From: Streptomyces violaceoruber
GTDB taxonomy: Bacteria > Actinomycetota > Actinomycetes > Streptomycetales > Streptomycetaceae
Direction of reading: 5' to 3'
DNA: 64,000 nucleotides
NCBI GenBank assembly: GCA_000720805.1
Contig: JODI01000033.1
Span: forward strand, 1 to 64,000
The first letter of the stretch is position 1. Each line of letters begins with the position of its first letter. Position numbers and translations under genes: made by a program. Below the pieces are notes generated by a model. That model worked only from the letters and a program-made list of their open reading frames with translations, was not told the origin of the DNA and made no database searches. Below are positions 1 to 8,420 of the stretch, one piece after another.

Positions 1-55
1 CGGCATACGAGATTCGCCTTAGTCTCGTGGGCTCGGAGATGTGTATAAGAGACAG
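1..55. other. Illumina Nextera i7 adapter left at contig edge
   Basis: Bases 1-13 match the P7 flow-cell tail, 14-21 (TCGCCTTA) are the reverse complement of index N701, and 22-55 are the Nextera read-2 primer ending in the transposase mosaic end AGATGTGTATAAGAGACAG. This is library-preparation sequence, not genome. Any protein reading through it on the minus strand gains the false tail CLLYTSPSPRD. Confidence 0.98.
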
Positions 56-1353
56 GTGCGGTGCGAGGGCGGGGGCGGGAGCGGGGCGTCGGTAGGGGGC
101 AAGGGGCAGGGCGAGGGCGAGGGCGAGAAGCCCGGTTCAGCGGCGGCCAGAGGTGAGAACGAGGAACCCGGGCCGGCGGAAGCCGAAGGTGAGATCGGGG
201 AACCCGGGCCGGCGGAAGCCGAAGGTGAGAACGAGGAACCCGGGCCGGCGGAAACTGGACGCGGGGCCGGGGAACCCGTGCCCGTCGGCGCCGGTGGCGG
301 GGCTGAGGCCGGTCCCACGGGGGCGCCGGTGTCCTCGGGGGGCGTGGCAGGGGGCGGCGTTCCCGTGAAGGGATCCTCGTGTCGCTCACCGCCGCCGTCG
401 CCGGGGTCCGACTCCGAGGTGGTGGCTGTGTCGGGCATCCGGAAGGCGTCGGCCAGCAGCGCCCGCACGTCACGCACCCGCTGCCCGGCCGTCTCCAGGC
501 CGGCCGCGCTCGTACGATCCCGGCCCTTCGCCGAGGTTCGCCGAGCCCGGTGCGGCGCCTCACCCCGGCGTGCCCGACCGTCCTCGGGAGCCGAGGAGTC
601 GCCGTGAGCCTGCCGGGCCTCGCTACGCGCCGTACGCAACGCCTCGCGCACGACATCCGCGGGGCGCGCGTCCCGTCGCCGGGTTCTTTCGTCCTCACCC
701 TCGGGAGCCTCGCGGCGGGGCTGCACCGCACCCTCGCTACGGTCCGTCACCTCGTCGACGGCGCCCTTCGCCCCGGGATGCGCCTCGGCGACGGCTCCGT
801 GCGTGCCGGGGCCCTTCTCCAGGTCCGCCTCCACATCCGCGCTCACACCGCGCCGGGCGGCAAGGGCCTGCCGCAGAGCCTCGCGCGCGGCGTCACCGGG
901 TCGGGCCGCGGTCGCCGCGGGCTTCACAGGTTCCCGGAACTCCGGGGGTTCCCGGAACTCCGGGGCTGCCGAAGCCCCCTCGTGCCCCGGCTCCACGTAT
1001 CCCTCGCGCTCCACGGACCCCTGCTCCACGCACCCCTCGCGCTCCGCCGTGGTCCCCTGAAGTTCCGCATCCCCCTCAGCCCCTGCTCCCCTCCCCCACG
1101 CCAACGCCCGGTCGCCCGCCCCGCCGTCCTCAGCCACCGTCGCTTGCTCAGCCGCCGCCCCCGCCCCGGTCACGTCTGCCTCACCCGGCGCCTTCCTGAC
1201 CTCGGGCGCCGAAGTCTCCCCAGGCACCGCCCCTTCCTCCATCTGCCCGGACGGCGTCCTCGGCGGGTCGGTGGCCGTCTCCTTCCCCCGGCCTGCCTTC
1301 TCCCGTGCCTCCCGCAGAGCCCGGCGTGCCTCGTCGGCGGGGTGGGCCGTCAT
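56..1353 (-). CDS. Ala/Glu/Pro-rich partner protein of SNF2 helicase, 3' end missing
   Basis: The ATG overlaps the helicase stop as ATGA, so translation is probably coupled. About 432 residues are present before the contig ends at the adapter. The protein is low-complexity and charged. It carries three copies of a helical motif like PADEARRALREAR (near residues 5, 165 and 240), then RALLADAFRMPD, then a Ser/Pro/Gly tail with three 12-residue repeats. No fold is visible. In actinobacteria this SNF2 family is usually followed by a SWIM zinc-finger gene, and the visible part could be the N-terminal linker of such a protein. That is inference, because the SWIM cysteines would lie beyond the contig end. 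Confidence 0.65.
152..259. repeat. Three 36-bp tandem repeats inside the partner gene
   Basis: Units begin at 152, 188 and 224, each starting GGTGAGA and containing GAACCCGGGCCGGCGGAA. The period is a multiple of three, so the protein gains three in-frame Ser/Ala/Gly/Pro-rich repeats. A second short in-frame duplication (GGTTCCCGGAACTCCGG) lies near 928-965. Confidence 0.9.
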
Positions 1354-4217
1354 GTCGGCCTCCGAAGGGACACGAGGTCGGACAGCTCGCGGTCCGTCAG
1401 CTCCGTGAGGGCCGACTCGCCGGAGCCGAGGATCGCGTCGGCGAGGGCGCGCTTGGATTCGAGCATCTCGGCGATGCGGTCCTCGACCGTGCCCTCGGTG
1501 ATGAGGCGGTGGACCTGGACGGGCTGGGTCTGGCCGATGCGGTAGGCGCGGTCGGTGGCCTGTTCCTCGACGGCCGGGTTCCACCAGCGGTCGAAGTGGA
1601 CGACGTGTCCCGCGCGGGTGAGGTTCAGGCCCGTGCCCGCCGCCTTGAGCGACAGCACCAGGACCGGAGTGGCCCCCTCCTGGAAGCGGTCGACCATCCG
1701 TTCCCGCTCCGCCACCGGCGTGCCGCCGTGCAGGAGGTCCACCGGGACCGCACGGGCGGCCAGATGGGAGGTGATCAGCCGGGCCATCCCGACGTACTGC
1801 GTGAAGACGAGCGCGGAGCCGTCCTCGGACAGCAGGGTGTCCAGCAGTTCGTCGAGGAGGAGGAGCTTTCCGGAGCGGGCGGCCAGGCCGTCGCCGGCCG
1901 TCGCCGGGACCGCTTCCTTCAGATACAGGGCGGGGTGGTCGCAGATCTGCTTCAGCGCGCCCAGCAGCTTCAGCACCAGCCCCCGCCGGCCGATGCCCTC
2001 CGCCGGCTCGATGGCCAGCAACGACTCGCGCACCACCGCCTCGTACAGCGCGGCCTGTTCGCGGGTGAGCGGGACGGGGTGGTCCGTCTCCGTCTTGGGC
2101 GGGAGTTCGGGGACGATGCCCGGGTCGGACTTCTTGCGGCGCAGCAGGAAGGGGCGCACGAGGCGGGCGAGCCGGACGACCGCCTCCTCGTCCTCGCCGT
2201 TCTCCACCGCGCGCGCGTGCCGGGCGCGGAAGGACTTCAGGGGGCCGAGCAGTCCGGGGGTGGTCCAGTCCAGCAGTGCCCACAGCTCGGAGAGGTTGTT
2301 CTCGACCGGGGTGCCGGTCAGGGCCACGCGCGCGGGGGACGGGATCGTGCGCAGGGCTTTCGCGGTCGCCGAGTACGGGTTCTTGACGTGCTGTGCCTCG
2401 TCGGCGACGACCATGCCCCACTGCTGTTCGGCCAGCTGCGGTGCGGTGGACCGCATGGTGCCGTACGTCGTCAGGACGAAGCCGCCGTCGAGGTCGTCCA
2501 GGGTGCGGTCGGGGCCGTGGAAGCGGCGGACGGGGACGCCGGGTGCGAACCGGGTGATCTCCCGCTGCCAGTTGCCGAGCAGGGAGGCCGGGCAGATCAC
2601 CAGGGTCGGCTCCCGGCGGTCCCGGCGCAGGTGCAGGGCGATGACGGTGATCGTCTTGCCGAGACCCATGTCGTCGGCGAGGCAGCCGCCGAGGCCGAGG
2701 GTGGTCATGAGGTCCAGCCAGGCCAGACCGCGGAGTTGGTAGTCGCGCAGGGTGGCGTGCAGGCCGGGCGGCGGCTCGGCGGGCCGTACTCCGCCCGTCA
2801 GACGGTCGCGGAGGGCGGCCAGGGCGCCGACCGGTACCGCCTCGACCGTCTCTCCGTCGACGTCCGCGGTGCCGGTGAGGGCGACGGAGAGCGCGTCGAC
2901 CGGGTCGAGCAGGCCCAGTTCGCGCTTGCGGGCCTTGCGGACGAGGGCCGGGTCGACGAGCACCCACTGGTCCCGGAGGCGGACCACGGGGCGGTGGGCC
3001 TCGGCGAGCGCGTCCATCTCGGCCTCGCTGAGCGGTTCCCCGCCGAGCGCCAACTGCCAGCGGAACTGGAGGAGTTCCTCGCTCTCGAAGAAGCCGGTGC
3101 CGTCGGTCGCCGAGCCCGGGGCGGGCCGGACCACCGCGGCCGCGCTGAGGTCCTGCGCCAAGTCGCGGGGCCAGTGCACGGCGACCCCGGCGGCCGCGAG
3201 CCGGGTCGCGGCCACACCGAGCAGGTCGCCCAACTCCTCGTCGGACAGGGCCAGTACGCCGGGCACGTCCTGCTCCGAGAGCCGGTCGAGCGGTGGCCAG
3301 ACGCGGGCCGCGCGCCGCACCGCGAGCGCGGCGTCCACCCGCGCGCGGGGGCCGAAGGCCGCGTCCGCCTCGCCCGCCCACAGGGCCGCCGCGTCCGTCA
3401 TGAGGGTGGGGTCGGCGAGACTGTGCACCTGGACGATCGCCGCGCCCGCGCCGCGGGCCCCTTCGCCCCGGTCGTCGAAGAGGTCGTGCGCGGACAGGTC
3501 GAGGCGCAGGGAGATCCGCACGCCCGCGTCCATCCCGGCGGCGACCTCCGCGGCCCAGTCATGGGCATCGGGCAGGCGCTGGGGCTCGCGGGCGGCGAAG
3601 GGCCTGCCGGAGGTGTACGGCGCGGCTGGGGTGCGGGGCAGGGTGTCCGCGACCGCGTCCAGGAACGAGCGCATCAGCGCTTCCGGTTCGGGCAGGCGGA
3701 TCGGACCCGGGCCGGACAGCGGGACCGCGTGTCCCTCGTACGGCAGGGCGGCGGCGACCGCGCGCAGGTGGGCGATGTCGTCCGGGTCGAGGGGGCCGGC
3801 CCGCCAGGCGTCGTGGCCGGTGGCCGTCAGGCCGGGGAGCAGGCGGCCGCGGGCGGCGAGCCGCAGCGCGTGCAGCGCGGCCGCGCCCCAGCAGGCGGTG
3901 GCGGGGTGGGCGGCGGGGTCACGCCGGGCGCGGACGAGCAGCGGCAGGGCCTCGGCGACGGCCAGCGACAGCGCGGGGGTGGTCCTGCGGCGCACTCCCG
4001 CACCGTGCCGTCGTACGACGGTGATCTCGGAGGGGGTGGCGGGCAGTTCGCCGTCCTGCGGATCCCAGAAGGCGACGCGGCCGTCGCGGGGCACGGGCGC
4101 GGGCAGGAAGACGGCGGCGAGCCGCAGGGGCACGGTCTGTCCCGCATGCCCGGCCACCGATGCCGCGCCGGGCACGGTCTCCCCCGCACGCCCTGCCACC
4201 GATGCCGTGTCGCTCAT
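1350..4217 (-). CDS. SNF2/Swi2-family DNA-dependent ATPase (DEAD/DEAH helicase)
   Basis: The protein has 955 residues. The N-terminal half matches the extension typical of bacterial SNF2 proteins. The ATPase core has Walker A in DDMGLGKT near residue 512, a DEAQ Walker B box near 603, and the C-terminal RecA lobe with the motif VI-like ATDRAYRIGQ near 886. Such proteins use ATP to translocate on duplex DNA and remodel protein-DNA complexes. I chose ATG 4217 because GGGAGG and AGGA lie upstream of it; a GTG at 4229 sits directly on the Shine-Dalgarno sequence. The downstream gene overlaps by ATGA. Confidence 0.93.
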   Translation of the reverse strand: MSDTASVAGRAGETVPGAASVAGHAGQTVPLRLAAVFLPAPVPRDGRVAFWDPQDGELPATPSEITVVRRHGAGVRRRTTPALSLAVAEALPLLVRARRDPAAHPATACWGAAALHALRLAARGRLLPGLTATGHDAWRAGPLDPDDIAHLRAVAAALPYEGHAVPLSGPGPIRLPEPEALMRSFLDAVADTLPRTPAAPYTSGRPFAAREPQRLPDAHDWAAEVAAGMDAGVRISLRLDLSAHDLFDDRGEGARGAGAAIVQVHSLADPTLMTDAAALWAGEADAAFGPRARVDAALAVRRAARVWPPLDRLSEQDVPGVLALSDEELGDLLGVAATRLAAAGVAVHWPRDLAQDLSAAAVVRPAPGSATDGTGFFESEELLQFRWQLALGGEPLSEAEMDALAEAHRPVVRLRDQWVLVDPALVRKARKRELGLLDPVDALSVALTGTADVDGETVEAVPVGALAALRDRLTGGVRPAEPPPGLHATLRDYQLRGLAWLDLMTTLGLGGCLADDMGLGKTITVIALHLRRDRREPTLVICPASLLGNWQREITRFAPGVPVRRFHGPDRTLDDLDGGFVLTTYGTMRSTAPQLAEQQWGMVVADEAQHVKNPYSATAKALRTIPSPARVALTGTPVENNLSELWALLDWTTPGLLGPLKSFRARHARAVENGEDEEAVVRLARLVRPFLLRRKKSDPGIVPELPPKTETDHPVPLTREQAALYEAVVRESLLAIEPAEGIGRRGLVLKLLGALKQICDHPALYLKEAVPATAGDGLAARSGKLLLLDELLDTLLSEDGSALVFTQYVGMARLITSHLAARAVPVDLLHGGTPVAERERMVDRFQEGATPVLVLSLKAAGTGLNLTRAGHVVHFDRWWNPAVEEQATDRAYRIGQTQPVQVHRLITEGTVEDRIAEMLESKRALADAILGSGESALTELTDRELSDLVSLRRPT

Positions 4218-4314
4218 ACGTCCTGTCACCTCCCGCCCGTGTGCCGGATCATTCGTCTCCGACTCTACGGGCGGGGTCTGACAATCGGCTCCGGCGGCCG
4301 GCCGGAGCCCCTCC

Positions 4315-4899
4315 TCAGGGAACCGTGCGCGCGACGACGTACACCATGGGGGACGCCGGGTTGGACAGGTTGACGACGACGTCCTGGGTGGGGGCCGGGT
4401 TCTTCTGCTTGTGGACGAGGCCCGAATACGGGCCGGGGGTCTTGAAAATCCAGCCGGTGATGTGCTGGTCGCGGGTGCTGACGGTGATGTGGTCCTTCTT
4501 GAGCTCGCTCCGGTTGACGCCCATGCCGGTGAGGAAGGCGTCCAGGCCCGCGCTCGAGGTGCGGAACTGGACGTACAGGCGGCTGGTCTTCCAGTTGTTG
4601 GTCTCGTAGTACGCGATCTGGTCAGCCGGGTGCGGGACCGGGATCTGGTACAGCCGGCGCTGGACCTTGGAGGGCCAGCCCGCGGTGAGGCCGGTCGCCG
4701 AGTACTTCTCCTCCTTGACCTTGCCGCTGTCGCGGCTCTGGTTGGCGGAGATCACCAGGTAGCCGGCCGGGACGCCGATCAGGAGGACGATGATGCTCAG
4801 GGTGATCGCCCTGCGGCGGATCATGTGCCGACGGTCCTCGGGCGGCCGGGCCGACCCGGCCGGGGACGACGCGGTCCGGTGGGGAAGCGCCGCGGTCAC
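4315..4899 (-). CDS. Small membrane-anchored hypothetical protein
   Basis: The GTG at 4899 overlaps the stop of the sugar kinase gene as GTGA, with AGGGG eight bases upstream, giving 194 residues. An internal ATG at 4824 (MIRRRAIT) would give 169 residues and would put the membrane helix at the very N-terminus. The single helix (LSIIVLLIGVPAGYLVI) is followed by an extracytoplasmic domain with no family I recognise. The order kinase then this gene is an operon, so the protein probably accompanies the kinase, but its function is unknown. Confidence 0.8.
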   Translation of the reverse strand: MTAALPHRTASSPAGSARPPEDRRHMIRRRAITLSIIVLLIGVPAGYLVISANQSRDSGKVKEEKYSATGLTAGWPSKVQRRLYQIPVPHPADQIAYYETNNWKTSRLYVQFRTSSAGLDAFLTGMGVNRSELKKDHITVSTRDQHITGWIFKTPGPYSGLVHKQKNPAPTQDVVVNLSNPASPMVYVVARTVP

Positions 4900-6044
4900 G
4901 CGGACCCCTGGGACGTACGGCGGGCCTCCACGTACCGCTCGTACCGCTCGTGTCGCTCCACCCGGCGGCGGTTGGCACGCCGGAATCGGCGGGCGACCAG
5001 CCGGGCGAGGTCGGCCGCGCCGACCATGCCCGCCTCGGGGCCGAGCTGGGCGCGGGCGATACGGGCCTCCGGGCGGTATCCGCGTCCGGTGAGCTGGCGC
5101 TTGAACGCGTCCCGCGCGGGGCCGATCAGCAGGTCGTCGGCGGCCGAGACGCCGCCGCCGATCACGAAGCAGGACGGGTCGAGCGCGGCGGCCAGGTTGG
5201 CGATGCCGACGCCCAGCCACTGCCCGATGTCCTGGAGCAGTTCGATGCACATGGCGTCGCCCTCACGGGCCAGCTCCGTGATCATCGGTCCGGTGATGTC
5301 GGCGATGTTGCCCTTCACGTGCTCGATGATCCCGTACGCCACCGGGGAGTCGGCCGCGGCCAGTTCGCGGGCCTCCCTGACCAGCGCGTTTCCGGAGCTG
5401 TACTGCTCCCAGCAGCCGCGGTTGCCGCACGGGCAGCGGTGGCCGCCGGGCACGACCTGCATGTGGCCGAACTCGCCGGCGACGCCGTACTTGCCGCGCT
5501 TGACCTGGCCGTCCTCCAGGATCGCGCCGCCGATGCCGGTGCCGAGCGTGATCATGACGAGGTGGTCCTCGCCTCGGCCGGCGCCGAAGCGCCATTCCGC
5601 CCACGCGGCGGTGTTGGCGTCGTTGTCGACGAGGACGGGCACGGAGAGCCTGGCCGTGATGCGGTCCCTGAGGGGCTCGTTGCGCCAGGACAGGTGGGGG
5701 GCGAAGAGCACCCGGTTGCGGTCCGCGTCGACCCAGCCGGCCGCGCCGATGCCGACGGCGTGCACGTCGTGCCGGTCGGACAGGTCCAGGACCAGCTCGC
5801 AGAGGGTGTCCTCGACGACCTTGGGGCTCTTGGACTTGTCCGGGGTCTCCGTGCGGAGCATCTCCAGGATGTTGCCGTCGGCGTCGACGACGCCCGCCAT
5901 CACCTTCGTGCCGCCGATGTCGATACCGACGGTCGGCACACGGGGCGCGGTCAGGTGCGAGCGGCGCTCCCTCGTACCGACCGTGCGGAGAGCTGTGGCG
6001 CGGCGGGAGCCGATGGGGGCGCTGAAGTTGCCGTAGGTGCTCAT
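4896..6044 (-). CDS. ROK-family sugar kinase (glucokinase-like)
   Basis: This 382-residue protein phosphorylates a hexose with ATP in the cytosol. The ATP-binding loop DIGGTK lies near residue 42, and the ROK zinc site is GHRCPCGNRGCWE near 200-212. It is about 60 residues longer than the Streptomyces GlkA type because of a 35-residue N-terminal extension and a basic Arg/Glu-rich C-terminal tail. There is no helix-turn-helix, so it is a kinase and not a NagC-type repressor. A TGTCCGGACA palindrome lies 135 bp upstream and is shared with the GntR/dehydrogenase promoter. Confidence 0.92.
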   Translation of the reverse strand: MSTYGNFSAPIGSRRATALRTVGTRERRSHLTAPRVPTVGIDIGGTKVMAGVVDADGNILEMLRTETPDKSKSPKVVEDTLCELVLDLSDRHDVHAVGIGAAGWVDADRNRVLFAPHLSWRNEPLRDRITARLSVPVLVDNDANTAAWAEWRFGAGRGEDHLVMITLGTGIGGAILEDGQVKRGKYGVAGEFGHMQVVPGGHRCPCGNRGCWEQYSSGNALVREARELAAADSPVAYGIIEHVKGNIADITGPMITELAREGDAMCIELLQDIGQWLGVGIANLAAALDPSCFVIGGGVSAADDLLIGPARDAFKRQLTGRGYRPEARIARAQLGPEAGMVGAADLARLVARRFRRANRRRVERHERYERYVEARRTSQGSA

Positions 6045-6128
6045 CGGCCCCGATTCTGCCGCACACTCACGCCGTGTGCGGCACGGGGGCGCGATGGGCC
6101 CGGTTCCTGGGGATGCCGGAGTGCGGGC

Positions 6129-6164
6129 CTGCGGGTCCCTCGCGGGCCGACGAGGGACCCGCAG
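6129..6164 (-). terminator. Strong hairpin between GntR gene and ROK kinase
   Basis: Two perfectly complementary 14-base arms (6129-6142 and 6151-6164) flank an 8-base loop. The hairpin lies downstream of the GntR gene and upstream of the kinase on the same strand. It could terminate the GntR transcript or act as a leader attenuator for the kinase. Confidence 0.7.
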
Positions 6165-6178
6165 ACCCCGAGCGAATT

Positions 6179-6188
6179 TGTCCGGACA
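6179..6188. promoter_or_regulatory. TGTCCGGACA palindrome upstream of ROK kinase
   Basis: This perfect 10-bp palindrome sits in TTGTCCGGACATT. The same core, extended to TTGTCCGGACAT, occurs at 7104-7115 before the GntR/dehydrogenase pair. It is the best candidate for the GntR operator. Confidence 0.6.
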
Positions 6189-6225
6189 TTGCGACGAACC
6201 CGGGGCGATCGCGGGCACGTCAGGG

Positions 6226-6306
6226 CCGTAAGAGCAGTCGGAACCCGGACCGTACGAGCAGCCGAATCAGGGCCGCACGAGCGCCGAATCAGGGCCGCAC
6301 GAGCAG
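6226..6306. repeat. Degenerate tandem copies of the GntR gene end
   Basis: The last codons and stop of the GntR gene (CTCGTGCGGCCCTGA) recur about three more times beyond the stop with a period of 22-24 bp, increasingly diverged. They do not extend the reading frame. Confidence 0.75.
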
Positions 6307-7053
6307 CTGGAACTCGAACGAGTAGCGGGTCGGCCGGTAGGTGTGGTCGCCGAACTCGACCGCCCGGCCGGTGTCGTCGAAGGTGGTGCGCTGCATGGTG
6401 AGCAGCGGGGCGCCCGCCTGCTCGGCGAGCCGCTCGGCCTCGACGGCGGTGGCCGCGCGGGCGCCGATGGACTGGCGGGCACTGTGCAGGGTGATCCCGG
6501 CGGAGCGCATCATGCGGTAGAGGCCGGTCGCCTCCAGCTGCCCGGTGTCGAGGTCGAGCAGGCCGGGCGGCAGATAGTTGCACAGGTACGCCATCGGCTC
6601 CCCGTGGGCGAGGCGCAGCCGTTCCACCCGGTGTACGTCGCCGTCCTCGGGCACGCCGAGGGCGGCCGCGATCTCGGCGGGCGCCGGGACGAGCGTGTTG
6701 ACGAGGACCTTTGTCGCGGGGCGCTGGCCGGCCGCCTCCAGATCGTCGAAGAGGCTGCTGAGCTCCAGCGGCCGCTTGACCTGGCTGTGCACGACCTGGG
6801 TCCCGACGCCCCGGCGGCGTACCAGCAGGCCCTTGTCGACGAGCGACTGGATGGCCTGGCGCACGGTCGGCCGGGACAGACCGAGCCGCGCTGCGAGCTC
6901 GATCTCATTGCCGAGCAGGCTGCCGGGCGTGAGCGCGCCGTGCTCGATCGCGGCCTCCAACTGCTGGGACAGCTGGAAGTACAACGGCACGGGGCTGCTG
7001 CGGTCCACACGGAGATCGAGCGTCACGGTCGGGTCCACTCCAGGTTTCGGCAC
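6289..7053 (-). CDS. GntR/HutC-family transcriptional regulator
   Basis: The protein has 254 residues. A winged helix-turn-helix (recognition helix LGLSRPTVRQAIQSL) occupies residues about 25-80, and a UTRA ligand-binding domain follows to the end (SFEFQLLVRP). The GTG start at 7053 is embedded in an inverted repeat. The gene diverges from the sugar-type dehydrogenase at 7157 and lies upstream of the ROK kinase. It most likely controls both in response to a sugar or polyol ligand. The homologues I recall in Streptomyces are close along the full length. Confidence 0.92.
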   Translation of the reverse strand: MPKPGVDPTVTLDLRVDRSSPVPLYFQLSQQLEAAIEHGALTPGSLLGNEIELAARLGLSRPTVRQAIQSLVDKGLLVRRRGVGTQVVHSQVKRPLELSSLFDDLEAAGQRPATKVLVNTLVPAPAEIAAALGVPEDGDVHRVERLRLAHGEPMAYLCNYLPPGLLDLDTGQLEATGLYRMMRSAGITLHSARQSIGARAATAVEAERLAEQAGAPLLTMQRTTFDDTGRAVEFGDHTYRPTRYSFEFQLLVRP

Positions 7054-7074
7054 GGAGCCGAGCGTAGCTCCGTG
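7051..7074. promoter_or_regulatory. Inverted repeat over the GntR start codon
   Basis: CACGGAGC and GCTCCGTG form perfect 8-bp arms around an 8-bp centre. The GTG start codon lies in one arm, so this could be an autoregulatory operator or an RNA hairpin hiding the start. Confidence 0.5.
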
Positions 7075-7104
7075 CGTTGTTGACGGGAAGTCGTGTAGTT
7101 CGGT

Positions 7105-7143
7105 TGTCCGGACATACACATTGACATCGTGCCGACTCGGCAC
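7105..7143 (+). promoter_or_regulatory. Promoter and operators of the dehydrogenase gene
   Basis: TGTCCGGACA (7105-7114) lies six bases before a consensus -35 TTGACA (7121-7126). A perfect 15-bp inverted repeat, GTGCCGA-C-TCGGCAC (7129-7143), fills the spacer. A -10 near CAGTTT would place transcription start at about the ATG at 7157, which has no Shine-Dalgarno sequence, so the mRNA may be leaderless. Confidence 0.6.
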
Positions 7144-7156
7144 GCAGTTTGTTTCC

Positions 7157-8179
7157 ATGCGCATCGGAGTCATCGGTACGGGCCGCATCGGGGCCATCCA
7201 CGCCAACACGCTCAGCCGGCACCGGGAGGTCGGCTCCCTGATCCTCACGGACGCCGACCCGGCGCGGGCCCAGGATCTCGCGCACCGGCTGGGCGAGACG
7301 GCGGCGCCGGGGGTGGACGAGATCTTCCAGTGGGGCGTGGACGCCGTGGTGATCACGACGACGACATCGGCGCACGCCGAACTGATCGGTCGGGCAGCAC
7401 GCTCGGGGCTTCCGGTGTTCTGCGAGAAGCCGATCGCCGTGGACCTGGCGGGCACCTTAGAGGCGATCGGTGAGGTCGAGGCGGCCGGAACGGTCCTGCA
7501 GATGGGGTTCCAGCGCCGCTTCGACAGGGGCTACGCGGGGGCACGTGACGCGGTGCGCTCGGGGCGGCTCGGACGGCTGCACACCGTGCGGGCGCTGACC
7601 TCCGACCAGGCGCCGCCGCCGGCCGCGTATCTCCGGGTGTCGGGCGGGCTGTACCGGGACACCCTGGTCCATGACTTCGACATCCTGCGCTGGGTGACCG
7701 GGCGCGAGGTCGTCGACGTGTGCGCCGCCGGGTCCGACGCGGGCGGGGCGACGTTCCGGGAGGCGGGCGACGTGGACACGGGTGCGGCGCTGCTCACTCT
7801 GGACGACGGCACACTCGCCACGGCCACGGCGACGCGGCTGAACGGGGCCGGGTACGACGTCCGCATGGAGCTGGCCGGGGAACTGGACCAGATCGTGGTG
7901 GGACTGGACGACCGTACGCCGATCGCGTCCACCGAGCCGACGGGGCCGCCGGCCGCGGACAAGCCGTGGACGGGGTTCCTGGAGCGGTTCGGGCCCGCCT
8001 ACGAGGCCGAGCTGTGCGCGTTCGTGGACGTCGTACGAGGTGAGGCGGCCAATCCCTGCGACGGGCGGGAGGCCCTGCAGGCGCTGCGGATCGCCGAGGC
8101 CTGTGAGCTGTCGCGGCGGGAGCGCAGGACCGTCGGGCTGGCGGAGGTCCAGGGCGGCGTGTGGCCGTTGGTGGGCTGA
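7157..8179 (+). CDS. Gfo/Idh/MocA oxidoreductase, inositol 2-dehydrogenase-like
   Basis: This 340-residue NAD(P)-dependent cytosolic enzyme probably oxidises a cyclitol or sugar. The Rossmann motif GVIGTGRIGAIHA is at residues 4-16 and the family signature CEKPIAVD is near 93-100. The C-terminal half has the conserved LVHDFDILRW metal-free active-site helix with His and Asp, as in inositol dehydrogenases. Divergent transcription from a GntR regulator and the nearby ROK kinase suggest a small sugar-utilisation regulon. The exact substrate cannot be read from sequence. Confidence 0.9.
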   Translation: MRIGVIGTGRIGAIHANTLSRHREVGSLILTDADPARAQDLAHRLGETAAPGVDEIFQWGVDAVVITTTTSAHAELIGRAARSGLPVFCEKPIAVDLAGTLEAIGEVEAAGTVLQMGFQRRFDRGYAGARDAVRSGRLGRLHTVRALTSDQAPPPAAYLRVSGGLYRDTLVHDFDILRWVTGREVVDVCAAGSDAGGATFREAGDVDTGAALLTLDDGTLATATATRLNGAGYDVRMELAGELDQIVVGLDDRTPIASTEPTGPPAADKPWTGFLERFGPAYEAELCAFVDVVRGEAANPCDGREALQALRIAEACELSRRERRTVGLAEVQGGVWPLVG

Positions 8180-8215
8180 GGGCGAGCCTGCCGGACGACT
8201 GCTTCTCACCGGGCC

Positions 8216-8379
8216 CTACCAGCGCACCGGCAGGTCGCGCGGCCTAGGAGCATCCGCGGGGCCGGGGCCGGGCTCCAGGAGGGAGCGGATCGGCTCACCG
8301 GCTGCCACGTGGGCCGCCGGGGCGCCGGGGCGCCGCGGAACGCGTCCCCGGACGTCCCGAGGTCGATCACCTCTGCCAT
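8216..8379 (-). pseudogene. Small ORF broken by an 8-bp tandem duplication
   Basis: An ATG at 8379 with a strong GAAGGGGGG ribosome site opens MAEVIDLGTSGDAFRG with good Streptomyces codon use. The frame is then lost, and the neighbouring frame continues with AAHVAAGEPIRSLLEPG to a TAG at 8216. Removing one copy of the direct repeat GGGGCGCC at 8319-8334 joins both halves into one 51-residue frame. It may be a real inactivating slippage, a phase-variable tract or an assembly error. The function is unknown. Confidence 0.5.
8319..8334. repeat. 8-bp direct duplication GGGGCGCC x2
   Basis: Two head-to-tail copies lie exactly where the small ORF 8216-8379 changes frame. Deleting one copy restores the frame. 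Confidence 0.85.
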
Positions 8380-8420
8380 CTCGTTCCCCCCTTCGTCCGG
8401 ACAACGGGTGGCGGCATCCG

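Noticed and set aside
1305..4373. 1022-residue plus-strand reading frame over the helicase
   Set aside because: It lies antisense to a clear SNF2 gene with intact motifs, and its Gly/Arg/Val-rich composition is typical of GC-rich shadow frames.
8391..8405. Third GntR operator (GTCCGGAC) before the response regulator
   Set aside because: Only the 8-bp core matches, the flanks differ, and such a short palindrome is expected by chance at this GC content.
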